Shown here one piece after another: positions 53,006 through 62,619 of a DNA stretch of 64,000 bases. Source of the DNA: Aquibacillus halophilus (GTDB lineage Bacteria > Bacillota > Bacilli > Bacillales > Amphibacillaceae); contig NZ_WJNG01000004.1 in assembly GCF_009649745.1 (NCBI RefSeq), forward strand, positions 62,001-126,000. Direction: 5' to 3'. The position numbers were made by a program, and so were the translations under genes. The notes under the pieces were generated by a model that saw nothing but the letters and a program-made list of their open reading frames with translations, did not search any database and was not told the DNA's origin. The stretch's first letter is position 1. Every line of letters starts with the position of its first letter.

Positions 53006-53158
53006 TGTTATCACTCCTCTTAGTTAATATTCAATGAAATCTTCTAAGTACCTTCCCTTTATGATAAAATGAACAAGTTGAAATAAAAAAATATCTTATT
53101 TAGCATTATACATAAAGCTTTTACATAAAACAAAATGTAATTTAATAGGAGAATGAAT

Positions 53159-56100
53159 ATGTTCCTTAAACGTTTGGATACTGTGGGATTTAAGTCATTT
53201 GCTGAACGTATCTCTGTTGACTTTGTGTCAGGTGTTACAGCGGTGGTTGGTCCTAATGGTAGTGGAAAAAGTAATATAACAGATGCAATAAGGTGGGTAT
53301 TAGGCGAGCAATCAGCGCGATCGCTAAGAGGGACTAAGATGGAAGATATCATCTTTCAGGGAAGTGATTCAAGGAAAGCTCTTAATGTGGCTGAAGTTAC
53401 ACTTACTCTTGATAATTCTGATCAAATGTTAGCTGTTGATTACGAAGAGGTAAGTGTTACAAGACGGGTGTATCGTTCTGGAGAAAGTGAATTCCTAATT
53501 AATAAACAGAGCTGCCGTCTAAAAGATATCGTTGACCTTTTTATGGATTCTGGGCTAGGAAGAGAAGCATTTTCAATTATTAGTCAGGGGAAAGTAGAAG
53601 AAATTCTGAGCTCGAAAGCCGAGGAACGTAGATCCATCTTTGAGGAAGCTGCTGGTGTATTAAAATATAAACATCGAAAGAAAAAAGCGGAATATAAGCT
53701 TGCAGAGACACAAGAAAATTTAAATCGTATCGAGGATATTATCCACGAGATAGAAAATCAGTTGGATCCTCTTAAGGAACAAGCAGCAGTTGCTAAGGAT
53801 TATCTTGAAAAGAAAGATGACCTAAAAGAAAAAGAGATTTCTTTATTAATTGCCGAAATTGAACAACTTCACTCTCAATGGAAAGCAATGCTAGAAGAAA
53901 TTGAAACCCAAAAGCGCAATGAGATTGAGCTAAAGACGAAAATACAGAAAAAAGAAGCAAATTTAGAAGAAGAACGAAGTCAGATTCAACTTTTAGATGA
54001 ATCAATAGAAGAACTTCAAGAAACTTTACTGATCCTAACAAAGGATTTAGAAAACCTTGAAGGAAAGAAAAAATTAATAAACGAAAGATATAAATATTTC
54101 GAATCTAATAAAGCAAAACTTCAAGAAGAGGGTACCCAATTACAGGATAAAGTCTATAGGATAGAAAAAGATCTAGGTGTGGAACAACAAAAGTTAACTG
54201 AAAATGTAAAAAGCAGAAATCATACTAAAGAACATGTCCAAAAATTAGCACAAGATTTGACGATGACTAAAGAAAACATTCAAGATCAAATTGAAGAACT
54301 AAAAAGTGAATACATTGAACGCTTAAATGAACAGGCTGCAAAAAGGAACGAAAGACAATCAATAGAAAGTCAAAAATCCCAGATTGGAAACAAAAAAAAT
54401 AACCAACAAGATAAATTTAAAGGACTTGTAACTGATCGTGACCTTGTAGAGGAAAAAATACAGCGACTTGAAAGTGATCTTGAATCTCGTAAAACGGAGC
54501 GTGCTGATGCTGAGCAACAGTTGCTTTCCGCCAAAACAAATTTAACTAATGAGAAAGCAAAGTATCAGGAGCTTCAGACTAAGTTATACCAGGGATACCA
54601 ATACGTCGAAAAATTAAGATCAAAAAAAGAAATGCTTGAAGATATGAAAGAGGATTTTCAAGGTTTTTTTCAAGGTGTAAAGGAAGTATTGAAAGCAAGA
54701 GAAAATAACGAGCTAGAACATATAAATGGTGCTGTGATTGAATTAATTAATGTACCAGCTAAATTTATCACTGGTATTGAGACTGCTCTTGGCGGTCAAT
54801 CTCAACATATAGTGGTAAAAGATGAGTCTGCGGCTAGGTCCGCAATAAATTGGTTGAAAAGAACTAATAAAGGCCGCGCTACCTTCTTACCGATTACGGC
54901 AATTAAGCCTAAATATATTTCAAATGACTTATTAAAATCGGTATCGAATCAAAAAGGATATATTGGTGTTGCTTCGGATTTAATCACATTTAATGATCAT
55001 TATGAGAATGTAGTAAAAAGCTTGTTAGGTAATGTTGTTATAGCTGAAACCTTGGAGGATGCCAACAATATTGCGGTAAAACTTCATAGAAGGTTTAGGG
55101 TAGTGACACTTGAAGGGGATGTAGTAAATCCAGGTGGATCGATGTCTGGAGGGGCTCAAAAGAAAACAAATCAATCTTTGTTTACAAGAGAAAAGGATCT
55201 TGAAGAAATTACGAAAAAACTAACAGAATTTGAGAGCAAGGTTACTCATTTTGAAACAAAAGTAGAAAGTAATAAAGAAATTATTGAAGAATATGAAGAA
55301 AAGTTAGAACAACTGAGATTTAGTATTAGAGAAAAGCAACAAAATGAGCAACTTGCTCAATCAAAACTGACAGAGCAAGAGATTAACTTGAATCACCTGA
55401 ATGAAAACTTGAAATTGTTTGATCAGGATAAGGTGCAATTTGATCAGGATATCATCGGATTAGAAGGAAAAGATTTAACCTTAGCCAATGATTTAGAGAT
55501 GCTTGAAAAAGACCTTTTAAATATTCAGAGTAGAATCGATGAACTTTCCAAGCAACAATCGGAATATCAACAAAATCACGATGAAATACAAAAAAAATAT
55601 CATCAACTACAGATTTCTTTGGCGGAGCAAGAGACACTTGTTAAAAATCAAAAAGAAAAAACAAATACTTTAGAGGATTCTTTATTAGAATCAAAACAAG
55701 CCTTATCCAACAATCAACAACAACTCACAGAGATGTATGAATTTAATAAAAATGGAGAGACAGAGGAAGAGGTGGACGCCACACTTCAGGAAAAACAAAA
55801 ACATAAAAATAAGGTGATTGAACAAATTCAATCAAAGCGTCAAGAAAGGTCTAATCGCACTCAATCTATAAGTGATGAAGAGCGTGAATTAAAAGAGCAT
55901 AATAGAATACATCAATCATTAGTACATGCTGTTCAAGATAAAGAAGTAAAGTCAACTAGACTAGATGTAGAATTAGAAAATAGGTTGAATCACTTACAGG
56001 ATGAATATACGATTTCGTTTGAGAAAGCACAACAAACCTATACTAAGGCTACGGATATTGAGGAGGCTAAGCGATCTGTTAAACTAATTAAACGATCCAT

Positions 56101-56722
56101 TGAAGAATTAGGACTTGTAAATCTAGGATCTATTGATGAGTATGAGCGGATCGAGGAAAGGTACCAGTTCCTAACTGAGCAGAAAACCGACCTTGTCGAG
56201 GCAAAGGAAACACTATATGGAGTTATTTCGGAAATGGACGAAGAAATGAAGAAAAGATTCGAATCTACCTTTTACCAAATAAAAGAGGAATTCTCTCAAG
56301 TATTTCAACAATTATTTGGTGGAGGAAGTGCAGAATTAAAGTTAACTGATCCTAATAATATCTTAGATACAGGTGTAGATATTATTGCCCAACCACCAGG
56401 TAAAAAGTTGCAACATCTTGGATTGCTTTCAGGTGGTGAACGTGCGTTAACTGCAATTGCATTATTATTTGCTATATTACGGGTTAGACCAGTTCCTTTC
56501 TGTGTTTTAGATGAAGTAGAAGCAGCATTAGACGATGCTAACGTGAACCGGTTTGCTCGTTATTTGAAATTCTATAGTGAAAAAACACAATTTATTGTGA
56601 TTACTCATAGAAAAGGAACGATGGAAGAAGCAGATGTCCTATATGGAGTAACGATGCAGGAATCTGGTGTATCACGATTAGTATCAGTAAAATTAGAGGA
56701 TACTCCAGAACTCGTCAAGTAG
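53159..56722 (+). CDS. smc: Chromosome segregation and condensation protein SMC
   Basis: An 1187-residue SMC ATPase that forms condensin with ScpA and ScpB. The N-terminal head has Walker A GPNGSGKSNITDAIRW; long coiled-coil arms (about 165-510 and 675-1020) flank a hinge (about 520-670); the C-terminal head has signature LLSGGERALTA (near residue 1090) and Walker B VLDEVEAALDDANV (near 1115). I choose ATG 53159, six bases after AGGAG and matching the MFLKRLD start of relatives. The following ftsY is 16 bases away. Confidence 0.97.
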   Translation: MFLKRLDTVGFKSFAERISVDFVSGVTAVVGPNGSGKSNITDAIRWVLGEQSARSLRGTKMEDIIFQGSDSRKALNVAEVTLTLDNSDQMLAVDYEEVSVTRRVYRSGESEFLINKQSCRLKDIVDLFMDSGLGREAFSIISQGKVEEILSSKAEERRSIFEEAAGVLKYKHRKKKAEYKLAETQENLNRIEDIIHEIENQLDPLKEQAAVAKDYLEKKDDLKEKEISLLIAEIEQLHSQWKAMLEEIETQKRNEIELKTKIQKKEANLEEERSQIQLLDESIEELQETLLILTKDLENLEGKKKLINERYKYFESNKAKLQEEGTQLQDKVYRIEKDLGVEQQKLTENVKSRNHTKEHVQKLAQDLTMTKENIQDQIEELKSEYIERLNEQAAKRNERQSIESQKSQIGNKKNNQQDKFKGLVTDRDLVEEKIQRLESDLESRKTERADAEQQLLSAKTNLTNEKAKYQELQTKLYQGYQYVEKLRSKKEMLEDMKEDFQGFFQGVKEVLKARENNELEHINGAVIELINVPAKFITGIETALGGQSQHIVVKDESAARSAINWLKRTNKGRATFLPITAIKPKYISNDLLKSVSNQKGYIGVASDLITFNDHYENVVKSLLGNVVIAETLEDANNIAVKLHRRFRVVTLEGDVVNPGGSMSGGAQKKTNQSLFTREKDLEEITKKLTEFESKVTHFETKVESNKEIIEEYEEKLEQLRFSIREKQQNEQLAQSKLTEQEINLNHLNENLKLFDQDKVQFDQDIIGLEGKDLTLANDLEMLEKDLLNIQSRIDELSKQQSEYQQNHDEIQKKYHQLQISLAEQETLVKNQKEKTNTLEDSLLESKQALSNNQQQLTEMYEFNKNGETEEEVDATLQEKQKHKNKVIEQIQSKRQERSNRTQSISDEERELKEHNRIHQSLVHAVQDKEVKSTRLDVELENRLNHLQDEYTISFEKAQQTYTKATDIEEAKRSVKLIKRSIEELGLVNLGSIDEYERIEERYQFLTEQKTDLVEAKETLYGVISEMDEEMKKRFESTFYQIKEEFSQVFQQLFGGGSAELKLTDPNNILDTGVDIIAQPPGKKLQHLGLLSGGERALTAIALLFAILRVRPVPFCVLDEVEAALDDANVNRFARYLKFYSEKTQFIVITHRKGTMEEADVLYGVTMQESGVSRLVSVKLEDTPELVK

Positions 56723-56738
56723 TAGAAAGGAAGATTAG

Positions 56739-57746
56739 ATGAGCTTTTTTAAAAAATTAAAGGACAAATTTGTTAATAATGAGGAAACAGAGCAGGTCTC
56801 AGATAAGTATAAAGATGGATTAACTAAAACTAGAAGCTCGTTTTCAAGTAAAATTAATGATCTCGTTGCTAAATACCGTAAAGTTGATGAAGACTTTTTT
56901 GAAGATCTAGAGGAAATATTAATCTCTGCTGATGTAGGTGTTTCGACAGTTATGGATTTAATTGATGAGTTAAAGCTAGAGGTGAAGCGTCAAAATATAA
57001 AAGAAACTACACAAGTAAAAGAAGTTATTTCCGAAAAACTTGTTGAAATTTATTATGGGGATGATGATGAGGCTGTTGAGGAATTAAACCTGCAGAAGGA
57101 TCAGTTATCTGTTATTTTATTTGTTGGTGTAAATGGTGTTGGTAAGACAACAACAATAGGAAAATTAGCTTATAAACTTAAAGAAGAAGGTAAAAAGGTT
57201 GTCCTAGCAGCTGGTGATACATTTCGAGCTGGCGCGATAGAACAGCTAGAAGTTTGGGGAGAACGTGCAGGAGTTGATGTCATTAAGCACAGTGCAGGTA
57301 GTGATCCTGCCGCTGTAATATTTGATGGTATTAAAGCAGCCCAGTCTCGAAAAGCTGATGTACTTCTTTGCGATACAGCGGGTAGGTTGCAGAATAAGGT
57401 TAATCTCATGAACGAATTAACAAAAGTAAAACGTGTAATAGAAAAAGAAATCCCCGGTGCACCACATGAAGTATTACTCGTTCTTGATGCTACGACAGGG
57501 CAAAATGCAATGAGTCAAGCAAAAACCTTCTCTGCAGCAACTGACGTTTCCGGAATCGTATTGACAAAGCTAGACGGTACAGCAAAAGGTGGGATTGTTC
57601 TCGCTATCCGTAATGAACTTGAAATTCCGGTGAAATTTGTTGGTTTGGGAGAAAAAATTACCGATTTACAATCCTTTGATGCACAGGCATTTGTGTTTGG
57701 CTTATTTGCTGATATGCTCGAAGATGATGATCAACCTGCAAAATAA
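56739..57746 (+). CDS. ftsY: Signal recognition particle receptor FtsY
   Basis: A 335-residue SRP GTPase that docks SRP-ribosome complexes at the membrane. The NG domains hold G1 GVNGVGKTTTIGKLA, the DTFRAGA insertion, G3 DTAGRLQNK and G4 TKLDGTAKGG. The acidic A domain typical of proteobacteria is very short, as usual in Bacilli. The ATG follows GAAAGGAAG. It is co-oriented with smc, 16 bases downstream. Confidence 0.97.
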   Translation: MSFFKKLKDKFVNNEETEQVSDKYKDGLTKTRSSFSSKINDLVAKYRKVDEDFFEDLEEILISADVGVSTVMDLIDELKLEVKRQNIKETTQVKEVISEKLVEIYYGDDDEAVEELNLQKDQLSVILFVGVNGVGKTTTIGKLAYKLKEEGKKVVLAAGDTFRAGAIEQLEVWGERAGVDVIKHSAGSDPAAVIFDGIKAAQSRKADVLLCDTAGRLQNKVNLMNELTKVKRVIEKEIPGAPHEVLLVLDATTGQNAMSQAKTFSAATDVSGIVLTKLDGTAKGGIVLAIRNELEIPVKFVGLGEKITDLQSFDAQAFVFGLFADMLEDDDQPAK

Positions 57747-57842
57747 ACAAATGACGTTTAATTTTATCCATCCCTGCTAATAAAATAGGTTTTTACTCTT
57801 TTTTCCACCTGTAGGATAAAAAAGGGAACAGTAAACAGATTC

Positions 57843-57872
57843 TTGACAGAATTAGGTCATTTCCTTTAGTAT
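57843..57872 (+). promoter_or_regulatory. Sigma-A promoter of ylxM-ffh
   Basis: TTGACA (57843-57848), 18 bases, TAGTAT (57867-57872), about 40 bases before ylxM. The perfect -35 box supports it. Confidence 0.65.
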
Positions 57873-57914
57873 CTTTATATGTAAAGGCATTTCACTTAAC
57901 AAGGAGTGCTTCAT

Positions 57915-58241
57915 TTGTTAGAAAAAACGACGCGTATTAATTTCTTATTAGATTTTTATCAAGAATTACTAACACCAAAGCAACGAAATTATATGGAATT
58001 GTATTATCTTGAAGATTATTCTTTAGGGGAAATTTCTGAATCCGTTGATGTATCAAGACAGGCTGTTTACGATAATATTCGTAGAACAGAGACAATGCTA
58101 GAAGCATATGAGGAGAAACTGCACTTATATGAAAAGTTTAAAGAACGTAGGATTTTATTAGAACAAATCGAAGAGAAATTAACTAATCAAAAAGTGACAA
58201 CTGTCATTCCATTAGTTGAATCTCTAAAAGAATTAGATTAG
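57915..58241 (+). CDS. ylxM: YlxM family (UPF0122) putative helix-turn-helix protein of the SRP operon
   Basis: A 108-residue protein resembling sigma-factor region 4: [21 protein letters not shown] then [16 protein letters not shown], a helix-turn-helix. In streptococci and mycoplasmas the homolog affects SRP function. The start is TTG, eight bases after AAGGAG, matching the family start [10 protein letters not shown]; a GTG three codons earlier lies too close to the site. Followed by ffh after 13 bases. Confidence 0.92.
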   Translation: MLEKTTRINFLLDFYQELLTPKQRNYMELYYLEDYSLGEISESVDVSRQAVYDNIRRTETMLEAYEEKLHLYEKFKERRILLEQIEEKLTNQKVTTVIPLVESLKELD

Positions 58242-58254
58242 GAGGGCACCTTCT

Positions 58255-59607
58255 ATGGCATTTGAAGGCTTAGCCGACCGCCTGCAGAGTACGATACAGA
58301 AGATTAAGGGCAAAGGTAAGGTTACAGAGCAAGATGTAAAAGAAATGACCCGAGAAGTTCGTCTTGCATTATTAGAAGCTGATGTAAACTTTAAAGTGGT
58401 TAAGGATTTTATCAAACGAATAAAAGAGCGTGCAATTGATCAAGAAGTTATGGAAAGTCTTACACCAGGCCAACAAGTAATTAAAGTTGTTAAAGAAGAA
58501 CTTACTACATTAATGGGTGGAGAGCAAAGTAAAATTGCTGTTGCTGATCGATCTCCAACGGTTATAATGATGGTTGGTTTACAAGGTGCTGGTAAGACAA
58601 CCACAACCGGAAAACTTGCCAATTTATTAAGAAAGAAATTTAATAGAAGTCCATTATTAGTTGCGGCTGACGTGTATCGTCCTGCAGCAATTAATCAGCT
58701 GCAAACATTAGGAAAACAACTGGATATGCCTGTTTTCTCTTTAGGTACAGAGGCAAATCCTGTGGATATTGCTAATCAGGCCATTGAACAGGCTAAAAAT
58801 AATCACAACGATTATGTCATCATAGATACCGCTGGTCGATTACATGTCGATAATGACCTTATGGCTGAACTTCAGCAGATTAAGGCCGACGTCAAGCCTG
58901 ACGAGATATTCTTAGTTGTCGATGCAATGACAGGGCAGGATGCTGTTAATGTGGCTGAAAGTTTTAATGAGCAGTTAGATATCACTGGAGTTGTATTAAC
59001 TAAGTTGGACGGGGATACACGTGGTGGTGCAGCGTTATCGATTAAAGCAGTCACAGACAAACCAATCAAGTTTGCTGGTATGGGTGAGAAGCTAGATGAA
59101 TTAGAGGCATTTCATCCAGAACGTATGGCTTCACGTATTCTTGGTATGGGTGATGTACTATCGTTGATAGAGAAAGCCCAGGATAATGTTGATGAGAAAA
59201 AGGCGAAAGAGCTTGAGGAAAAAATGCGCTCTGCTTCTTTCACATTCGATGACTTTTTAGACCAAATGGCCCAAGTCCGAAGTATGGGACCGATGGAGGA
59301 TTTACTTGGTATGCTCCCGGGTGCCAATAAGATGAAGGGTTTGAAGAATGTTCAGTTTGATGAAAAACAGATTTCACATGTTGAGGCTATTATTCAATCG
59401 ATGACAAAAAAAGAACGACAAGATCCAAATCTAATGAATGCTAGTAGAAAAAAACGAATTGCAAAAGGCTCTGGTAGATCTGTTTCTGAAGTCAATCGTT
59501 TACTAAAGCAGTTTGAAGAAATGAAGAAAATGATGAAACAAATGACAAACATGCAAAAAGGAAAGAAGGGTAAAAAAGGTAAAGGAATGAATTTTCCGTT
59601 CATGTAA
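58255..59607 (+). CDS. ffh: Signal recognition particle protein Ffh
   Basis: A 450-residue SRP54 GTPase that binds signal peptides and 4.5S/6S RNA. The N domain (about 1-90) and G domain (G1 GLQGAGKTTTTGKLA, DTAGRLHVD, TKLDGDTRGG) are followed by the M domain (about 300-450), with the SRP RNA-binding GSGRSVSEVNRLLKQFEEM block and a methionine-rich helix and Gly/Lys tail (MKKMMKQMTNMQKGKKGKKG). The ATG follows GGAGGGCACC. Confidence 0.97.
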   Translation: MAFEGLADRLQSTIQKIKGKGKVTEQDVKEMTREVRLALLEADVNFKVVKDFIKRIKERAIDQEVMESLTPGQQVIKVVKEELTTLMGGEQSKIAVADRSPTVIMMVGLQGAGKTTTTGKLANLLRKKFNRSPLLVAADVYRPAAINQLQTLGKQLDMPVFSLGTEANPVDIANQAIEQAKNNHNDYVIIDTAGRLHVDNDLMAELQQIKADVKPDEIFLVVDAMTGQDAVNVAESFNEQLDITGVVLTKLDGDTRGGAALSIKAVTDKPIKFAGMGEKLDELEAFHPERMASRILGMGDVLSLIEKAQDNVDEKKAKELEEKMRSASFTFDDFLDQMAQVRSMGPMEDLLGMLPGANKMKGLKNVQFDEKQISHVEAIIQSMTKKERQDPNLMNASRKKRIAKGSGRSVSEVNRLLKQFEEMKKMMKQMTNMQKGKKGKKGKGMNFPFM

Positions 59608-59618
59608 TGGAAAAATAC

Positions 59619-59647
59619 TTTACAGACATTTAAAGTTCTGATACAAT
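59619..59647 (+). promoter_or_regulatory. Sigma-A promoter of the rpsP operon
   Basis: TTTACA (59619-59624), 17 bases, TACAAT (59642-59647), about 40 bases before rpsP. Close to consensus on both boxes. Confidence 0.75.
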
Positions 59648-59687
59648 CTAAACTTGTGTAAAACAATTTTTATGGAGGTGCGAAAAC

Positions 59688-59960
59688 ATGGCAGTAAAAA
59701 TTCGCCTAAGACGTATGGGTTCTAAAAGAAATCCTTTTTATCGTGTAGTAGTAGCTGATTCACGTTCTCCTCGTGACGGACGTTTGATTGAACAAATTGG
59801 CACATACAATCCGGTTGCTAATCCGGTTGAAGTTAAGCTTGATGAAGAAAAAGCGCTTGAATGGATGTCAAAAGGTGCAAAGCCTAGCGATACTGTACGT
59901 AACTTATTTTCAAAAGAAGGCATCATGAAGAAATTCCACGACCTGAAAAATCAAAAGTAA
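59688..59960 (+). CDS. rpsP: 30S ribosomal protein S16
   Basis: A 90-residue ribosomal protein with the characteristic start [17 protein letters not shown] and the following [10 protein letters not shown] block. The ATG follows TGGAGGTG. It opens the conserved rpsP-khpA-ylqD-rimM-trmD-rplS run and has its own promoter. Confidence 0.98.
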   Translation: MAVKIRLRRMGSKRNPFYRVVVADSRSPRDGRLIEQIGTYNPVANPVEVKLDEEKALEWMSKGAKPSDTVRNLFSKEGIMKKFHDLKNQK

Positions 59961-59974
59961 AGTAGTGTGATATC

Positions 59975-60202
59975 ATGAAAGCCCTAATTGAAACAATAGT
60001 GACACCATTAGTTGATTATCCAGAAGATATATCTGTAGCTGTAAATGAAGAAGAACATAAAGTTGTTTATCATCTAACAGTCAATTCGGATGATGTCGGT
60101 AAAGTAATCGGTAAAAATGGTAGAATTGCTAAGGCTATTCGAACTGTTGTATATGCAGCGGGGTCGGATACCAAAAAACGTATTTATCTTGATATTATGT
60201 AA
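59975..60202 (+). CDS. khpA: KH-domain RNA-binding protein KhpA
   Basis: A 75-residue single type II KH domain protein (YlqC). The RNA-binding GxxG loop is GKNGRIAKAIR. In relatives it pairs with KhpB (Jag/EloR) and binds many RNAs to tune cell division and envelope growth. It starts 14 bases after rpsP, with a weak ribosome site, so it is probably coupled to it. Length and position are typical. Confidence 0.95.
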   Translation: MKALIETIVTPLVDYPEDISVAVNEEEHKVVYHLTVNSDDVGKVIGKNGRIAKAIRTVVYAAGSDTKKRIYLDIM

Positions 60203-60280
60203 AAAGGGAGAGGGCAACCTTTCCCTTTTTCAATAGTATACGACCTAAGCTTTACATAGAACTCAAAAGAGGCGAGTCTA

Positions 60281-60667
60281 GTGAAAATTATCCGGAAAAT
60301 TCCAGTCAAACAGATAATTACAGAAAATAGCAAAAAAAAATTAAAAGATCAATTTCTCAAAGATCAGCATCAGCTTGAACAAGAGTGTCAACAACTTCTA
60401 TTTGAACAGAAAAAGCTGCAAAATAAAAAGGGAATTTCAAAACAGGAAGTATTTAAGAGATTTCAACAAGAAATAACAAGAAGAAAAGATAGAATTAACT
60501 GGACAACTTTTCAATTAGAACAGTTAGAGATTTTACCAATAGGAAGTCAAATAACGGAAGATGAGGTTGAAACTCTTGTTGAGGTTGAAGAAGGTTCAAA
60601 TTGGGAAGAATTATTAAGAGATAAGGCCATTATTGTTAAAGATGGCATTGTGACTCAATTTAAATAG
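60281..60667 (+). CDS. ylqD: YlqD family protein of unknown function
   Basis: A 128-residue charged protein of the YlqD family, known only from Bacilli and without assigned function. KIIRKIPVKQIITENSKKKL starts it, followed by a long Gln/Lys/Glu-rich helix, probably coiled coil (about residues 18-75), and a small C-terminal part (IGSQITEDEVETLVEVEEGSNWEE and IIVKDGIVTQF). The GTG start at 60281 follows AGAGGCGAG. It lies between khpA and rimM as in B. subtilis, so a role near ribosome maturation is plausible but unproven. Confidence 0.85.
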   Translation: MKIIRKIPVKQIITENSKKKLKDQFLKDQHQLEQECQQLLFEQKKLQNKKGISKQEVFKRFQQEITRRKDRINWTTFQLEQLEILPIGSQITEDEVETLVEVEEGSNWEELLRDKAIIVKDGIVTQFK

Positions 60668-60680
60668 CAGGTGAATAAAA

Positions 60681-61199
60681 ATGGAAAAAAAACTTTTTAA
60701 TGTTGGGAAAGTAGTAAATACGCACGGAATCAAAGGTGAGGTCAAAGTAGTAAGAATTACAGATTTTGAGGACCGATTTAAAAAGGGACAAAAATTGTAT
60801 TGGGTAGGAAAAGATGGTGACAAACCTATTCCATTGACTGTTGCTGGTCACCGGATACATAAAAATTTCGACCTGCTTTATTTCGAATCTTATAACTCAA
60901 TTAATGATGTTGAATCTCTAAGAGATGGATTACTAAAAATAAGTGAAGAATATTTAACATCCTTAGATGATGGTGAATATTATTATCACGAAATTATTGA
61001 TTGTACGGTTCAGACAACTACAGGAGAAGTGCTCGGGAAAGTCAAAGAAATACTATCTCCTGGAGCAAATGATGTTTGGGTAATAGAACGCCTAAAGCAG
61101 AAGGATTTACTTATTCCATACATTGAAGATGTGGTTAAAGAAGTAGATGTTGGTGAAAAAAAGATAGTGATCGAACCGATGGAAGGATTGCTTGATTAA
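60681..61199 (+). CDS. rimM: Ribosome maturation factor RimM
   Basis: A 172-residue 16S rRNA-processing factor that binds S19 in the 30S head. The N-terminal RimM domain starts [16 protein letters not shown], and the C-terminal PRC barrel has [13 protein letters not shown] and [12 protein letters not shown]. The ATG follows AGCAGGTGA. Its stop overlaps the trmD start by one base (TAATG). Confidence 0.96.
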   Translation: MEKKLFNVGKVVNTHGIKGEVKVVRITDFEDRFKKGQKLYWVGKDGDKPIPLTVAGHRIHKNFDLLYFESYNSINDVESLRDGLLKISEEYLTSLDDGEYYYHEIIDCTVQTTTGEVLGKVKEILSPGANDVWVIERLKQKDLLIPYIEDVVKEVDVGEKKIVIEPMEGLLD

Positions 61200-61936
61200 T
61201 GAGAATCGACATTTTATCTCTATTTCCTGAAATGTTCGAAGGTGTATTTAATTCATCTATCCTAAAAAAAGCCCACGAAAATGGGGCTTTTGATTATAAT
61301 TTTATAAATTTCAGGGACTATACAGAAAACAAACATAAGAAAGTAGATGACTATCCATATGGCGGTGGGGCAGGGATGGTGCTAACTGCACAACCTATTT
61401 TTGACGCTGTTGCTGACACAACTAAAAACAGTGAAAAAAAAGCTAGAGTGGTTCTGATGTGTCCACAAGGTGCTCCTTATAACCAACAGAAAGCTGAAGA
61501 GCTATCTAAAGAGGAGCATTTAGTCTTTATTTGTGGTCATTATGAGGGATATGATGAGCGAATACGTGAATACTTGGTCACTGATGAAATATCCATTGGT
61601 GATTATGTACTAACCGGTGGAGAATTAGGGGCAATGGTAGTGGTAGATAGTGTTGTCCGGTTGCTCCCCGGTGTACTTGGGAACGAAGCATCTGCACCCG
61701 AAGATTCTTTTTCTCATGGTTTATTAGAACATCCACATTATACAAGGCCCGCTAATTTTCGGGGTATGGAAGTACCTGAAGTATTAACCTCAGGAAATCA
61801 TGCGAAAATTGAAGAATGGCGTAAGCAGCAGTCTTTATTAAGGACCCAAGAGCGTAGGAAGGACTTGTTAGCTACCTATCCACTTTCGGATAAAGAGAAA
61901 GAATGGTTGAAAAAAATATCTCCTAAGCTAGATTAA
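61199..61936 (+). CDS. trmD: tRNA (guanine-37-N1)-methyltransferase
   Basis: A 245-residue SPOUT methyltransferase whose knotted SAM site is formed by [22 protein letters not shown] and [15 protein letters not shown]. It methylates G37 to prevent +1 frameshifting. It begins on the last base of the rimM stop. A promoter for rplS lies directly after its end. Confidence 0.97.
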   Translation: MRIDILSLFPEMFEGVFNSSILKKAHENGAFDYNFINFRDYTENKHKKVDDYPYGGGAGMVLTAQPIFDAVADTTKNSEKKARVVLMCPQGAPYNQQKAEELSKEEHLVFICGHYEGYDERIREYLVTDEISIGDYVLTGGELGAMVVVDSVVRLLPGVLGNEASAPEDSFSHGLLEHPHYTRPANFRGMEVPEVLTSGNHAKIEEWRKQQSLLRTQERRKDLLATYPLSDKEKEWLKKISPKLD

Positions 61937-61938
61937 GG

Positions 61939-61967
61939 TTGAAGTGATAGGTTATATATGATATATT
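61939..61967 (+). promoter_or_regulatory. Candidate promoter of rplS
   Basis: TTGAAG (61939-61944), 17 bases, TATATT (61962-61967), immediately after trmD. Confidence 0.6.
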
Positions 61968-61974
61968 ATTTGTT

Positions 61975-62059
61975 GTGCTTGATTAGATTATCAAGTCGTA
62001 TAAACGATGTTCCGCTTTCATATTTTTTGTTATGAGCATTGGTTTGGAAGGAGTGTTAC
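61975..62059 (+). promoter_or_regulatory. Possible L19 mRNA leader
   Basis: About 85 bases of 5' leader with a CTTGAT/ATCAAG hairpin. Firmicute rplS genes often carry an autoregulatory L19 leader in this position; I cannot match the full structure by eye, so this is inference from place and size. Confidence 0.35.
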
Positions 62060-62407
62060 ATGATGCAAAACATTATCGAAGAGGTAACAAAGGATCAGCT
62101 TCGCAATGACCACCCTAATTTCCGTCCTGGTGATACGGTAAAAGTCCACGTTAAAGTTGTGGAAGGAACCCGTGAACGTGTTCAGGTATTCGAAGGCGTT
62201 GTAATTAAACGTCAAAACGGCGGAATTAGTCAGACATTCACTGTACGTAAGATTTCTTACGGTGTTGGTGTTGAACGTACTTTCCCAGTACATTCACCTC
62301 GTTTGGATAAGATTGAAGTAAGCCGTCGTGGTAAAGTACGTCGTGCTAAACTATACTATCTACGTGAACTACGTGGTAAAGCTGCACGTATTAAAGAAAT
62401 TCGCTAA
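62060..62407 (+). CDS. rplS: 50S ribosomal protein L19
   Basis: A 115-residue ribosomal protein at the 30S-50S interface. Typical blocks are [37 protein letters not shown] and the basic end [23 protein letters not shown] start at ATG 62060, six bases after GGAAGGAG; the next codon is also ATG and would give the more usual first residues MQN. A strong terminator follows. Confidence 0.97.
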   Translation: MMQNIIEEVTKDQLRNDHPNFRPGDTVKVHVKVVEGTRERVQVFEGVVIKRQNGGISQTFTVRKISYGVGVERTFPVHSPRLDKIEVSRRGKVRRAKLYYLRELRGKAARIKEIR

Positions 62408-62416
62408 TTAGAAATG

Positions 62417-62448
62417 GAAAGGAGCTTGAATTATCAAGCTCCTTTTTT
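62417..62448 (+). terminator. Terminator after rplS
   Basis: AAAGGAGCTTGA pairs perfectly with TCAAGCTCCTTT around a four-base loop, then Ts. Confidence 0.92.
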
Positions 62449-62487
62449 CTACTACATAAACCAATTTAATCATCTATTATATTGAGT

Positions 62488-62520
62488 ATGCTGTGTTAGA
62501 AGCACTAAGCATTTTTTTAG
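62488..62520 (+). terminator. Second terminator-like hairpin before lepB
   Basis: ATGCT plus GTG pairs with CAC and AGCAT (two-base bulge), followed by seven Ts. A back-up to the rplS terminator. The remainder up to lepB is AT-rich without a convincing promoter. Confidence 0.5.
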
Positions 62521-62619
62521 TCGAATAAGCTTTTTAATTGCATAGATAAATTTGTTTATTTCATAATAATAGATAAATATAATAGATAAGATAAATGGAA
62601 GTTGTTGGGGGTAAGGGGT

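Noticed and set aside
53040-53158. Promoter for smc
   Set aside because: TATGAT near 53060 has no acceptable -35 partner, and TTTACA near 53120 would leave no space before the ribosome site. A promoter is needed there but I could not place it.
57780-57830. Terminator after ftsY
   Set aside because: CTTTTTT and AAAAAAG can pair around 57800-57823 but the stem is almost all A-T and no T-tract follows.
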